A stretch of DNA of 40,765 nucleotides, taken from Candidatus Wirthbacteria bacterium (GTDB lineage: Bacteria; Patescibacteriota; CG2-30-54-11). Made by a program: the position numbers and the translations under genes. A model generated the notes under the pieces. The model searched no databases and was not told the DNA's origin. It saw only the letters and a list, made by a program, of their open reading frames with translations. Below, in pieces: positions 1 to 9,131 of the stretch; the stretch's first letter is position 1; each line of letters opens with the position of its first letter. The stretch lies in the NCBI GenBank assembly GCA_903889905.1, contig CAISZI010000008.1, forward strand, positions 1 through 40,765, read 5' to 3'.

Positions 1-4
1 AAGA

Positions 5-29
5 GGGCGACCGCCAGGGTCGCCACTAC
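5..29. repeat. Partial GTAGGGGC-family palindrome
   Basis: This imperfect palindrome has arms GGCGACC and GGTCGCC and ends in ACTAC. It matches the right half of the composite copy at 22410-22470 apart from two substitutions. It may be cut by the window edge, so its left boundary is unknown. Confidence 0.6.
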
Positions 30-89
30 GTACTTGATCTCTATTATTCTTTACAAACCTTATTACTTAATGAACTAAATGAAGGCCCC

Positions 90-1073
90 ATGCTCTTCTC
101 CAATTCCATTCTCGACCTGATCGGCCAAACCCCACTCATTCGCATCAATCATCTTAACTGCGAACCCTCCAACCTTGTCCTGGCCAAGGTGGAAAGTTTT
201 AATCCCGGCGGCAGTATCAAAGACCGTATTGGCAGACACATGCTCGACCGCGCCGAACAGCAGGGCAAACTCAAACCTGGCGCAGTGGTGATCGAAGCGA
301 CCGGTGCCGGCAATACCGGTCTGGGCATCACGATCGCAGCCAAAGTCAAAGGCTACCATGCCATTATCACCACACCGGACAAAAACAGCCCCGAAATCAT
401 CAACATGATGCGGGCCTATGGCGCCGAAGTGGTCATCTGCCCGACCAATGTGGATCATGACGATCCCAAAAGTTATCATTCTGTTGCAGCACGCCTGAAC
501 AAGGAATTTCGTGGCTCGTTCTATGTCAACCAATACGACAATCCGGCTAACCCTGAAACGCACGAACTTTTCACCGGCCCCGAAATCTGGGAACAAACGG
601 ACGGCAAAATCGACGTGCTAGTGGTTGGCCCAGGTACGGGCGGCACCATCACGGGTTTAAGCCGCTATCTCAAAAAACAAAAACCTGCGATCCGCATCAT
701 CGGTCCTGACCCCATGGACTCGGTTTTTAAAGCTTTCCTGGAGAAAAACAAAATCGAAGCGCCCTCAACTGATATTTCTAAAATTGATGGCATTGGCCAA
801 TCATTCATTCCCAACATTGCCAGCCTGCAGAAAGTCGATGAACTTTTCCCGGTCAAAGACAAGGAAACCATGCTCATGACCCGTCGCCTGGCGCTCCAGG
901 AACAACTGTTTGTCGGTATGTCTTCCGGTGCCGCGATGGTGGCGTATGACAAATACTGTCTCAAATACCACCCCCACAACCAAACCATTGTCCTCATCTT
1001 TCCCGACTCCGGCAACCGCTACCTGAGCAAAGTGTTTGATGACGAGTGGATGAAGAAGAATGGATTTATGTAA
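90..1073 (+). CDS. cbs: Cystathionine beta-synthase / cysteine synthase family (PLP fold type II)
   Basis: Predicted to condense serine and homocysteine to cystathionine in the cytoplasm, using PLP. The 327 residues contain the PLP-lysine motif FNPGGSIKDR (Lys44), a substrate loop near residues 69-77, and the phosphate-binding glycines GPGTGGTITG near residue 180. The stretch GAEVVICPTNVDHDDPKS resembles cystathionine beta-synthases more than O-acetylserine sulfhydrylases. There is no haem domain and no C-terminal CBS-domain pair, so this is a catalytic core only. The substrate loop reads EATGAGNTG, one residue longer than the usual EPTSGNTG or EATAGNTG. The start has a GAAGG about 4 bases upstream. 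The cystathionine gamma-lyase-like gene downstream supports a transsulfuration role. Cysteine synthase activity is the main alternative. Confidence 0.85.
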   Translation: MLFSNSILDLIGQTPLIRINHLNCEPSNLVLAKVESFNPGGSIKDRIGRHMLDRAEQQGKLKPGAVVIEATGAGNTGLGITIAAKVKGYHAIITTPDKNSPEIINMMRAYGAEVVICPTNVDHDDPKSYHSVAARLNKEFRGSFYVNQYDNPANPETHELFTGPEIWEQTDGKIDVLVVGPGTGGTITGLSRYLKKQKPAIRIIGPDPMDSVFKAFLEKNKIEAPSTDISKIDGIGQSFIPNIASLQKVDELFPVKDKETMLMTRRLALQEQLFVGMSSGAAMVAYDKYCLKYHPHNQTIVLIFPDSGNRYLSKVFDDEWMKKNGFM

Positions 1074-1087
1074 ATAATTGTTGATCC

Positions 1088-1176
1088 GTCATTGCGAGGC
1101 CCTGCGCGGCAATCTAGTTTCTTATCCAACCCTTCATAACCAATAGATTGCCACGTCGATGACTTCTCGCAATGAC
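1088..1176. repeat. Inverted-repeat element of the GTCATTGCGAG type
   Basis: The outer arms GTCATTGCGAG (1088-1098) and CTCGCAATGAC (1166-1176) are perfectly complementary. The inner arms GGCAATCTA (1108-1116) and TAGATTGCC (1144-1152) also pair. The result is an 89-base foldback element between two genes. Sequences of this kind are widely dispersed in bacterial genomes. The element contains the ATG at 1172 that an automatic caller could mistake for the next gene's start. Confidence 0.85.
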
Positions 1177-1207
1177 ATCTAATTTACCACGCATCAAGGA
1201 AATTATC

Positions 1208-2413
1208 ATGAAATTCACCACCCGTGCCCTCCACACCTCTTACATTCCCACCCAATCCGACGGCGCTATCATCCCGCCCCTACACCTGACCTCCACCTTT
1301 GCATACGCCAACCAGGGCGGCGTCAAACCAGAAGGGATGAGCGACCAGGAATGGCAAAAAAGTCGCCAGCAACGTTTTGGCAATGACGGTTGGTACGATT
1401 ATTCCCGCACCATCAATCCCACCCGCCAGATTCTCGAAGACACGATCGCCGCGCTCGATGGCAATAAATACGGTCTCGCCTACTCCTCTGGCTCCGCAGT
1501 GCTTGTCAACCTGATCGCGACGCTCAAAGCAGGCGAAAAAGTCTTATTTTCTACCGACGTCTACGGCGGTACCTATCGCTACATCGTCCGCGTCGCCAAT
1601 CCCCAGGGCCTGGGCTACGAAATCGCCGATCTCACCGACCTTAATCTCGTGGAAACCAAACTCAAAACCGGCACCATCCGACTCGTCTGGCTCGAAACCC
1701 CGACCAATCCCATGCTCAAAGTCACCGACATCGCCGCGCTGGCCAAACTGGTGCACAAATACAACGCCCTGCTGATTGTCGACAACACCTTTGCCTCTCC
1801 CATCCTGCAGCAACCCAGCCAACTCGGCGCTGACATCGTCGTCTATTCCACCACCAAATACATCAATGGCCATAGCGACAGCGTCGGTGGCGCTCTCACC
1901 CTCAGCGACGACAAACTCTACACCCAGCTCAAATTCATCCAAAATTCCATCGGCGCCATTCTCTCACCTTTTGACTCGTGGCTGACGCTCAGGGGTTTGC
2001 GCACTCTTGAACTTCGCATGGAGCGCCACGCCAAAAATGCGGACGCCATCGTTCCGTATTTACAAAAGCATCCCAAAGTCGCCGCCGTGTACTATCCCGG
2101 CAGTCACTCCAAGGATCAAGCAGAAATAGTCAAAAAACAAATGTCCCATCCAGGCGGCATGGTTTCACTGGAACTGATGCCCGGTGCTGATATGCACACC
2201 TTTTTCAAAGGCTTAAAATTAATCCGTCTCGCCGAAAGCCTCGGTGGCGTCGAATCCCTCATCGACCACCCCGCCAGCATGACCCATGGTTCCATTCCCA
2301 AGGAGGAACGGATCAAGATCGGCCTCAAGGACGAACTCATGCGCCTCTCGATCGGGATTGAGAACAGTGAGGATTTGATAGAAGATTTGTCCAACGCGTT
2401 GCATCAAGCATAA
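1208..2413 (+). CDS. Cystathionine gamma-lyase / gamma-synthase family (Cys/Met metabolism PLP enzyme)
   Basis: A fold-type-I PLP enzyme of the family that makes or cleaves cystathionine. With the preceding beta-synthase it could complete conversion of homocysteine to cysteine. The 401 residues show the family stretch ETPTNPMLKVTDI near 163, VDNTF at 191-195, and the PLP lysine in YSTTKYINGHSD (Lys217). The C-terminal LAESLGGVESLIDHPASMTH motif is typical. An insert of about 25 residues at positions 36-62 follows the N-terminal TSTFAY. I chose the ATG at 1208 because AAGGA lies 7 bases upstream; an in-frame ATG at 1172 lies inside the inverted repeat and would add 12 unlikely residues. Sequence alone does not separate gamma-lyase, gamma-synthase and methionine gamma-lyase. 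Confidence 0.9.
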   Translation: MKFTTRALHTSYIPTQSDGAIIPPLHLTSTFAYANQGGVKPEGMSDQEWQKSRQQRFGNDGWYDYSRTINPTRQILEDTIAALDGNKYGLAYSSGSAVLVNLIATLKAGEKVLFSTDVYGGTYRYIVRVANPQGLGYEIADLTDLNLVETKLKTGTIRLVWLETPTNPMLKVTDIAALAKLVHKYNALLIVDNTFASPILQQPSQLGADIVVYSTTKYINGHSDSVGGALTLSDDKLYTQLKFIQNSIGAILSPFDSWLTLRGLRTLELRMERHAKNADAIVPYLQKHPKVAAVYYPGSHSKDQAEIVKKQMSHPGGMVSLELMPGADMHTFFKGLKLIRLAESLGGVESLIDHPASMTHGSIPKEERIKIGLKDELMRLSIGIENSEDLIEDLSNALHQA

Positions 2414-2424
2414 TTTCCCCTCCT

Positions 2425-2449
2425 GTAGGGGCGGTTCATGAACCGCCCT
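2425..2449. repeat. GTAGGGGC-family palindrome
   Basis: A perfect 20-base palindrome, GGGCGGTTCATGAACCGCCC (2429-2448), follows a GTA flank. It overlaps the in-frame ATG at 2438, which argues against that ATG as the start of the next gene. Confidence 0.8.
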
Positions 2450-2563
2450 CCCCCAATAAACCCAATAAACTCTGCATTGGCAAAGCCAGTTTCCAGTGCT
2501 ACACTGTGCCCAAGCCCGTCCGGGCTTTTGTTGTGTTCTATAAACTTTTTTGAGGCAGCATAT

Positions 2564-4666
2564 ATGCTAAGTATGTTTTTCTCCCCCAAATCCGTCGCCG
2601 TCATCGGTGCCTCCAAAGACCCATCCAAAATCGGGCACCAGGTTTTGCGCAACATCATCAAGGGCGGTTTCGAAGGTTCGATCTTCGGCGTCAACCCCAA
2701 GGAAACTGAAATCCTCGGCAAACCAATCTTCCCCTCTGTCAAAAACATCCCCGGTGACCTCGACCTCGTTGTCATTGTCATCCCCGCCAAATTTGTCTTG
2801 GACGCGGTCAAGGAATGCGTGGAAAAAGGTGTCCGTGGCGCCGTGATCATCACCGCTGGATTTAAGGAAACGGGCAAAGAAGGCGCCGACGTTGAAAACC
2901 AGATTCGTACCGTCGCCAAAGCAGGCAACATGCGCATTGTCGGCCCCAACTGCCTCGGCCTCATCTCCTCCAAAGGCAAACTCAATGCTTCTTTCGTCGG
3001 CGAAATGGCCACTCCCGGCAATGTTGCTTTCATCTCCCAATCCGGTGCACTTTGCTCCGCCGTTCTGGACTGGTCCCATGGTGAAAACGTGGGATTTAGC
3101 ATGTTTGTCTCGGTCGGCAACAAATGTGACGTGGACGAAGCCGACCTGCTGCGGGAATTTGCCAATGACAAAGGCACGGAAGTCATCATGGTCTATGCCG
3201 AAGACATCCACCATGGCCGCGCCTTCATGGAAGTCACCGAAGAAGTCAGCTGCCTCAAACCCATCATTGCCCTCAAATCCGGCCGCACCACCTCTGGCAT
3301 GGCTGCCATTTCCTCGCATACCGGTTCTCTGGCTGGTGACGACAAAGCCTATACCCAGGCATTCAAACAACCCGGCGCCATCCGTTGCCGTACCATTGCC
3401 GACCTTTTTAATTTGACCAAAGCCTTTGCCCTGCAACCTCGACTCACCGGTCCCAACATCGCCGTCATCACCAATGCAGGTGGTCCCGGCGTGATGGCCA
3501 CTGACGCCGTTGAAGATGCCAAATTGACCCTCGCCAAACTCGCTCCCGAGACCACCGCCGCGCTCAAGGGTTTTTTGCCAGCCGCAGCCAACACACACAA
3601 CCCGATTGACGTCCTCGGTGATGCGATGCCTGACCGCTATGAATTTGCGCTCAAACAAGTCCTGGGTGATCCCAATGTCGACGCCGTCCTCGTCATTTTG
3701 ACGCCCCAGTCGATGACCGACGTCGAAGGCACCGCGCATGCCGTTGGTGAAGCAGCACGCGGTTGCAAAAAACCCGTGCTCTGTTCCTGGATGGGTGGCC
3801 GTCAGGTTGCCAAGGCCGAAGAAATTTTCAAACAGTATAGTCTTCCCCACTACCTCTATCCCGAATCCGCGGTCAAAGTGCTGCAAAAAATGTACACCTA
3901 CAAAAAACGCTGCGATCGTCCCCACAAATCCTGGCTGCTTCCCGACAACACCGCGACACGCAATGCTGCCGCCAGTCAGATTATTGCCGATGTCAAAGCC
4001 ACCGGCCGCACGACCTTGAATGAATTCGAAGCCCGCCAGGTCATGCACGCCTATGGTATGCCCGTGAGCCAAGCATCACTGGCCAAGACCGTCGACGCAG
4101 CCGTGAGTGCAGCAGACGAAACCGGCTATCCTGTGGTGCTCAAAATTGTTTCACCCGACATCCTGCATAAATCCGACATCGGCGGCGTCAAAGTCAACCT
4201 CAAGTCCGCCGACGAAGTACGCGCCGCCTTTGACAGCATTATGACCAGCTGCCGCGCCGCCATGCCCCAGGCCGACATCCACGGCATCCTCGTTGACAAA
4301 ATGCTACTCACCCAGAACAAGCAAGTGATCATCGGCATGAAGCGTACCCCGAATTTTGGCCCGATGCTGATGGTTGGTCTGGGTGGCATTTTTGTGGAAA
4401 TTCTCAAAGACGTCTCTTTCCGCCTCGTCCCACTCGATCGGGATGAAGCCAAAAAAATGATCTCCGAAATCAAGACCTATCCCATCCTGGCTGGCACCCG
4501 TGGCGAAAAGCCCTATGACATCGACACCCTCGCCGACTGCCTCGTCAAACTCTCCAACCTTTGCATTGACTTCCCCGAAATCAAGGAACTCGACATCAAC
4601 CCCATCATGCTCTTCCCCCAGGGCGAAGGCGCCAATGGCGTGGATGTAAAGATTCTGCTGAGCTAA
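2564..4666 (+). CDS. ADP-forming acetate/acyl-CoA ligase, fused alpha-beta subunits
   Basis: Predicted to convert acetyl-CoA, ADP and phosphate to acetate, CoA and ATP, a substrate-level phosphorylation step. The 700 residues start with a CoA-binding Rossmann domain (SVAVIGASKDPSKIG near residue 10). A succinyl-CoA-ligase-like domain follows, with the phosphohistidine motif SSHTGSLAG (His252). The C-terminal third is an ATP-grasp domain (VVLKIVSPDILHKSDIGG, near 530). Both subunits are thus in one chain, a known arrangement. The ATG at 2564 has GAGG 8 bases upstream; the longer frame from 2438 begins in a repeat and adds 42 non-homologous residues. With the PDH complex at 16-21.6 kb it would close a pyruvate-to-acetate route. 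Other short acyl-CoA substrates are possible. Confidence 0.93.
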   Translation: MLSMFFSPKSVAVIGASKDPSKIGHQVLRNIIKGGFEGSIFGVNPKETEILGKPIFPSVKNIPGDLDLVVIVIPAKFVLDAVKECVEKGVRGAVIITAGFKETGKEGADVENQIRTVAKAGNMRIVGPNCLGLISSKGKLNASFVGEMATPGNVAFISQSGALCSAVLDWSHGENVGFSMFVSVGNKCDVDEADLLREFANDKGTEVIMVYAEDIHHGRAFMEVTEEVSCLKPIIALKSGRTTSGMAAISSHTGSLAGDDKAYTQAFKQPGAIRCRTIADLFNLTKAFALQPRLTGPNIAVITNAGGPGVMATDAVEDAKLTLAKLAPETTAALKGFLPAAANTHNPIDVLGDAMPDRYEFALKQVLGDPNVDAVLVILTPQSMTDVEGTAHAVGEAARGCKKPVLCSWMGGRQVAKAEEIFKQYSLPHYLYPESAVKVLQKMYTYKKRCDRPHKSWLLPDNTATRNAAASQIIADVKATGRTTLNEFEARQVMHAYGMPVSQASLAKTVDAAVSAADETGYPVVLKIVSPDILHKSDIGGVKVNLKSADEVRAAFDSIMTSCRAAMPQADIHGILVDKMLLTQNKQVIIGMKRTPNFGPMLMVGLGGIFVEILKDVSFRLVPLDRDEAKKMISEIKTYPILAGTRGEKPYDIDTLADCLVKLSNLCIDFPEIKELDINPIMLFPQGEGANGVDVKILLS

Positions 4667-4695
4667 TCTCAAGTCAACGACTTTCGCTATTTCAG

Positions 4696-4727
4696 AAAAG
4701 GGCAACACTAGGTTGCCCTTTTTTATT
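4696..4727. terminator. Strong, probably bidirectional intrinsic terminator
   Basis: The arms AAAAGGGCAAC and GTTGCCCTTTT pair perfectly over 11 bp around loop ACTAG, and a T-rich tail follows on the plus strand. On the minus strand the hairpin is followed by TTTTC. It therefore sits correctly to end both the acyl-CoA ligase gene and the leftward 1300-residue gene. Confidence 0.9.
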
Positions 4728-4756
4728 ACGAATTTAGTTTCTTTGACTAACTTACT

Positions 4757-7700
4757 TCAATTGGGCGAACCTGCACCATCCATTGAACTTAATATTTTTT
4801 GAATTGCACCAGCTTGGGATTCATCTGAGCTTAATTCGTTCAATGCTCTCCTGATCGGGTTTAACAATTCATCCATTTGTCCCTTAGCAAAGACACCTAC
4901 CTGAGCTGCATCACTTACGTCTTTGACGAGCCATGTGCAATCACTGACGAAACGCTGCACATCTATTCTTTTGTTTCTCCAGTCTTCTGCTATACGCTGA
5001 TATACTATCGAAATATACTCTCGAATCCCTTTTGTAAGACTCGAAGGATCAATGGGATCTTTAACTTCAACACTAATTGTTGCAGCAAATCTATTCAGAA
5101 TTGCTCGTCTTGAATTTGCCTCCATTTTCTTTTTCATCATTTCCATTCTCAATGCAAACAGCTCGTTATGCCTTGGCATATTTACAAGACTAGTTGCCGC
5201 TTCCATCAATTCATCTGTTGGCTCCTGACCATTCTCTACCATTTGGTAAACAATCGCTTCAAGGCTGAGCATGAGCTTTATTAACGGTTCAGATTTGGAA
5301 TGCTGGTATCCAAGTTTTTCTATCTCGTCACGAATGTCACGCCAGTCAGTATTCCCAGTATCAACTTGTATTTGCAGTGCTGCAATCTCGTCTTCTTCTC
5401 GCGCAAAAGTTCGGAGCGACTCTCTGCCTCTGTATGTATCCCAGCGTTCAATTGGAAATTGATCCTCAGGAATCGAATATCTCTTCATGATTTGCTTGGC
5501 ACTTATTGACAAAGTACTTATTGGATTCTCAGTGTTATCTGTCTCCATATTCATTATTACTTTTCCGATCTTTTGCAATAACTCTTCCGACAGCTTCTTC
5601 GCCGTCGCGTCATCCAACAACTTCACATCACCAGCTCTCCTGATTAATTCAATCACAGCCCCAACTTGTTTCACGTATCCTTCCATCCCGGCTGCATCTT
5701 TCAAAGCTAGTGGTAGATTTCCTAGGCGTTCACTCAGCTTCTGCGACACCATGTCTGCTGTTACTCCATCACTCTCAATATTAAATCCAGGAGCCAGATC
5801 TTTCATATAATGAGTTTGTTGCTCTTGTTGATATTTATTCTCTGCCAATTTTTTCGACAAAGCATTCAGGTGGTATTCTTGAGTATATAATTCTAATTCC
5901 GTGGCAGCAGCCATTCCCACGTGAATCAAATCAGCATTTGCGCTCTCGCCTTTGCTCTGTTCTGTCGTTGCCAATGCCAACAACTTTTGAAAGAACTGCC
6001 GTTGTTGTTCAGGATTACTTTTTAAGCGCCTAATGGCTCCCAAGACTCCTGACCATTGACCGCTCGAAATAAGGTCAGTGATGTTTTTTAATTCTTCTTC
6101 CGCAGCCTTTTGTTTCGCCAATTCTTCGTCGGCACGTTGCTTTTCAATCAATTCTAATTGTCGTTGCTTCTCAGCCTGACGTGCATCTTCCTGGGCCTTT
6201 CGCTCTGCTGCTACCTGTTCTCGCTTAAATTTATTTAATACTGCTGCATCTCCGCTGTAATGCAACGCGTATTCTGCTTTACAGCCGATTTCTAATAAAT
6301 TCGCGTCTGTATTACCAGAATTAAAATCGCTCAAGATAGCCGGATAAATCTCTCGCCAGAGTTGTCTTTGTATTAAATCAGTGTCAATTAGTCCAACCAA
6401 CAAATCAATGTTTTTCCATTGTTTGTCACGTATCGCGTTTCGAACGCTCGAAATATTTTTTGCCTGATACTCGGCGGCTCGACGATTAGCTACTTCCTTT
6501 TCCACCTCAGGTCGACGTTTTTTCCTCCAGTCGTTACCCCGCAGGCCCTCATCAAACTTGACGACATAACTAATCTTATCACGAGCTTCTTTAGCATCAC
6601 GAGCTTCTTCAGCAATACGAATTTTATGCATGCTCTGCATTATCTGATCTGCTTGATTCAAAGGCCCTTCAGCGCGAGTATCAGAATAACCGTGTCGGAT
6701 CAAAACAGTTTGTGTCAGGTTGAGCATTTCCTGATAGGTCGCAAATGCTGTTGGCGGATCGAGAAATCCAACGTCTACCGCAGTTTGAACATTACGCTGC
6801 AATGCTGCCATCACTATAGTCCATGTGTCCATGTTAATGCCTTTTCCAGCGCTTACCTCTTCACGATATGCCAGTTCGCTGTCAATTTTCGCCTTGACTG
6901 TTTCACTGTTGATAATTCCCTCTGCTATATCCAACGCTTTGCCCAATGCAGCAATTTTCACTGCTCGTTCCTGCTGGTTTTCCAGGTCTTGTTGTCGACT
7001 CGCCAATGCTGGTGGAGTGGCATGCTTGAGATCACCCATGACTTGCGTCAACACGCTGATCTCATTGTCCGCCAGACTGTTATGCGCAAGCTTTGCACTT
7101 AGGGCCGTCTCAATTCCCTGGTAAATCCACGCGCTTGCCTCAGGGCTGTGCTTGATCTGAAGTGCTGCTGTCATTGCCTCAGTCCACTTCCCTTGGGCGA
7201 CGAGATCATCAATACTGGCAATGAGTGGTTTCTCCAAGAAAGCATCCACTTGTTGCTGTAGCAACGTATCAGTGATATTTTTCCGAGCCGAATTCAATTC
7301 TTTCGACTTGTCAGGATCGGACAAAATACTTTTTTGACTGATGGCAATCATATCCAGAAATAACTTATTTCTTTTTTGTTCTACCATCACCTGATCTATC
7401 CCGGCCAGCCTTCTCCCTGAGTTACCGACGCGATTGCTTAAATGCTGAATGGCTATTTTTGCAAAATAAAGTCGAGTTTTAATTACATTTTGCAACTCCT
7501 GCGTCGGCGTTAAAAGTTGTCTCGTTTCAAGATCAAATACGTCTCCCTTTGGCGTAAAATTTTCCAGAGACATGGATGCAGTTTTGGTCATATGATTTTC
7601 CAGGTCCTGTACCTGAGCATCGAAATATTGTCTGGCCATTTCCTTTTCAACTGTTTCAGCAATTGATTTTGAACCTGGAATGGGTTTTCTCGCCATTACA

Positions 7701-8659
7701 AAATAACGACCTCTAATTGCCGCCTTAAGGTCTCCAATACTCTGATAACGAAGTTTCAATTTCGAATCTGCGTCAGCCACGCCATCCCCTAATAGCTGTT
7801 CAAAAGCGCGGATACGATCATCATGGCTGAAAGAACTTCGTCCCAGTACTGAGGCAATAATGGTATTGGCCATTCGCTTTTGGAAGCCTTGCTCAGCATG
7901 GTCTATTACGGCATTCGTCTCATCCGCGGTTTGTGTTACCAATTCTTTGACTTTTGCGACAATTACCTCCAATTTACACTCTGGCGTATCGCATAAAGTC
8001 ATCAATTCTTGTTGCATTATGTCAAATTGAACTGGAGCCTTGCGGGCGTCAGTTGCATTATCCAATGCGGGAATTTGATAAAATTCTGAAAGTTTAGAAA
8101 GCATCGCCAGATTCTCACCCATTTTGGCATTGCGAGTTGCTTCCAGGATTCGTTGACGAATTTCAGGCTGAGACCTCGCTGCGCGCAGAAAATCAGCCCT
8201 TTTGGCGGGATCCCCGTACTCTTCCTTCCCCATGGCCTCTTGCAAAATCTTTTCTGAGAACACCCGTTCGACTTTACGATCCCGACGGTCGACAACACTC
8301 TTCTTGGCTTTTTCCAGCGCATTTTGGACCACTTCGGCGACATGCGGTGGCATTTGCTCTAGCGTTTCGAGAGCAGCATTCAATTTCGCATCCATCGCGT
8401 CTATTTCTGCCGTTACATCATCATGCATATAGTCGACGACATGTCCCAAATCTCTGGCATCAACGGGTTTGGCTTTTTCGTTATTAAATTCATTCAATGC
8501 CAAACTGTCAAAAATCTTACCTAGATAATGGGCGACAGTTTGCTTCTCGATCTCACTAAGATCAGTCTGCTGCACAACCTCACGGCGAGCAATACTTTCG
8601 ATACCAGACCACAGCTGTTTGGGATCAGAATGCGATTCGATACTCATTGCGTCTGTCAC
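4757..8659 (-). CDS. Giant (1300 aa) all-helical repeat protein of unknown function
   Basis: I do not recognise this protein. It has no signal peptide and no membrane segment, so it is probably cytoplasmic. The sequence is rich in Q, E, K and A and reads as almost entirely helical. A charged coiled-coil-like stretch rich in AERKAQEDARQAEKQ lies around residues 807-858. Helical-hairpin motifs centred on a tryptophan recur: LVAQGKW (about 492), AIRDKQWKN (about 748), LISSGQWSG (about 868) and GNTDWRDIRD (about 1105). Only four cysteines are present. The gene lies 18 bases downstream of the 107-residue gene, probably on one transcript. Its start is GTG at 8657-8659; an ATG at 8645-8647 is the alternative, and neither has a clear ribosome binding site. 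The DNA is AT-richer than the metabolic genes: 21 of 60 bases are G or C at 5041-5100. A scaffold role is only a guess. Confidence 0.85.
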   Translation of the reverse strand: MTDAMSIESHSDPKQLWSGIESIARREVVQQTDLSEIEKQTVAHYLGKIFDSLALNEFNNEKAKPVDARDLGHVVDYMHDDVTAEIDAMDAKLNAALETLEQMPPHVAEVVQNALEKAKKSVVDRRDRKVERVFSEKILQEAMGKEEYGDPAKRADFLRAARSQPEIRQRILEATRNAKMGENLAMLSKLSEFYQIPALDNATDARKAPVQFDIMQQELMTLCDTPECKLEVIVAKVKELVTQTADETNAVIDHAEQGFQKRMANTIIASVLGRSSFSHDDRIRAFEQLLGDGVADADSKLKLRYQSIGDLKAAIRGRYFVMARKPIPGSKSIAETVEKEMARQYFDAQVQDLENHMTKTASMSLENFTPKGDVFDLETRQLLTPTQELQNVIKTRLYFAKIAIQHLSNRVGNSGRRLAGIDQVMVEQKRNKLFLDMIAISQKSILSDPDKSKELNSARKNITDTLLQQQVDAFLEKPLIASIDDLVAQGKWTEAMTAALQIKHSPEASAWIYQGIETALSAKLAHNSLADNEISVLTQVMGDLKHATPPALASRQQDLENQQERAVKIAALGKALDIAEGIINSETVKAKIDSELAYREEVSAGKGINMDTWTIVMAALQRNVQTAVDVGFLDPPTAFATYQEMLNLTQTVLIRHGYSDTRAEGPLNQADQIMQSMHKIRIAEEARDAKEARDKISYVVKFDEGLRGNDWRKKRRPEVEKEVANRRAAEYQAKNISSVRNAIRDKQWKNIDLLVGLIDTDLIQRQLWREIYPAILSDFNSGNTDANLLEIGCKAEYALHYSGDAAVLNKFKREQVAAERKAQEDARQAEKQRQLELIEKQRADEELAKQKAAEEELKNITDLISSGQWSGVLGAIRRLKSNPEQQRQFFQKLLALATTEQSKGESANADLIHVGMAAATELELYTQEYHLNALSKKLAENKYQQEQQTHYMKDLAPGFNIESDGVTADMVSQKLSERLGNLPLALKDAAGMEGYVKQVGAVIELIRRAGDVKLLDDATAKKLSEELLQKIGKVIMNMETDNTENPISTLSISAKQIMKRYSIPEDQFPIERWDTYRGRESLRTFAREEDEIAALQIQVDTGNTDWRDIRDEIEKLGYQHSKSEPLIKLMLSLEAIVYQMVENGQEPTDELMEAATSLVNMPRHNELFALRMEMMKKKMEANSRRAILNRFAATISVEVKDPIDPSSLTKGIREYISIVYQRIAEDWRNKRIDVQRFVSDCTWLVKDVSDAAQVGVFAKGQMDELLNPIRRALNELSSDESQAGAIQKILSSMDGAGSPN

Positions 8660-8677
8660 TTATATTAAAGTTGAATT

Positions 8678-9001
8678 CTATTTAACTTGCTGCATGGATT
8701 CCAGCAGCGCATCAATTTGCAATGTGTCCATAGCATCATAAAAGCCCTCCTGAATATGATGCGTGTGATGACGAATAAGTTGCAAGACTTCCATATATTG
8801 TGACAGCAACTTTTTGATTTCCTGTTTGCTGTGTTTGATTTGCAATACAGAAAGGTTGTCTTGTTGGGTTATTTCATCCACTTTTTCCTGCATGATTTGC
8901 CGTGCCTGGTCCACTGCCAAATGGGCTTGACTCAATAATTGCTGGGCTTCGGTGATGCTGACAACGGCTGTCTGCAACAATAATTGATGATGCTTGTCCA
9001 T
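8678..9001 (-). CDS. Small helical protein (107 aa), unknown function
   Basis: I do not recognise this family. The protein reads as two or three long amphipathic helices with heptad-like leucine and isoleucine spacing, rich in glutamine. It has no membrane segment and no signal peptide. A histidine cluster, IRHHTHHIQ, lies near residue 80. It is the first gene of the leftward unit, with the giant helical protein 18 bases downstream, so the two may form a complex. AAGG lies about 9 bases before the ATG, and an extended -10 promoter lies about 35 bases upstream. Confidence 0.75.
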   Translation of the reverse strand: MDKHHQLLLQTAVVSITEAQQLLSQAHLAVDQARQIMQEKVDEITQQDNLSVLQIKHSKQEIKKLLSQYMEVLQLIRHHTHHIQEGFYDAMDTLQIDALLESMQQVK

Positions 9002-9034
9002 AGGAATTTACCTTTATATTTAGCCTATCATTCT

Positions 9035-9043
9035 ATTATATCA
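9035..9043 (-). promoter_or_regulatory. Extended -10 promoter for the leftward unit
   Basis: On the minus strand the sequence reads TGATATAAT, a perfect TATAAT preceded by TGn. No consensus -35 lies at the usual distance, as is common for extended -10 promoters. The predicted transcript starts about 25 bases before the 107-residue gene. Confidence 0.6.
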
Positions 9044-9055
9044 CGAGGTCAAACC

Positions 9056-9084
9056 GGCTTACCGGATAAATAATCCGGTGAGCC
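9056..9084. promoter_or_regulatory. Inverted repeat between the divergent promoters
   Basis: The arms GGCTTACCGGAT (9056-9067) and ATCCGGTGAGCC (9073-9084) pair over 12 positions, with one G-T, around loop AAATA. The repeat lies just upstream of the leftward -10 and about 50 bases before the rightward -35. It could be an operator for both units or a structural insulator. No repeat of this sequence was noticed elsewhere in the window. Confidence 0.55.
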
Positions 9085-9131
9085 TTTAATTTCTATCAAG
9101 GATTTCCTGAATTCTCTTTACGTCATCAACC

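Noticed and set aside
2438-2563. N-terminal extension of the acyl-CoA synthetase
   Set aside because: The upstream ATG sits in a palindromic repeat and the 42 extra residues are not homologous. The ATG at 2564 has a GAGG ribosome binding site.
2567-4072. A 501-codon open frame on the minus strand
   Set aside because: It lies wholly opposite the conserved acyl-CoA synthetase gene, has low-complexity Gly/Phe/Asp composition and no recognisable domain. It is a shadow of codon bias.
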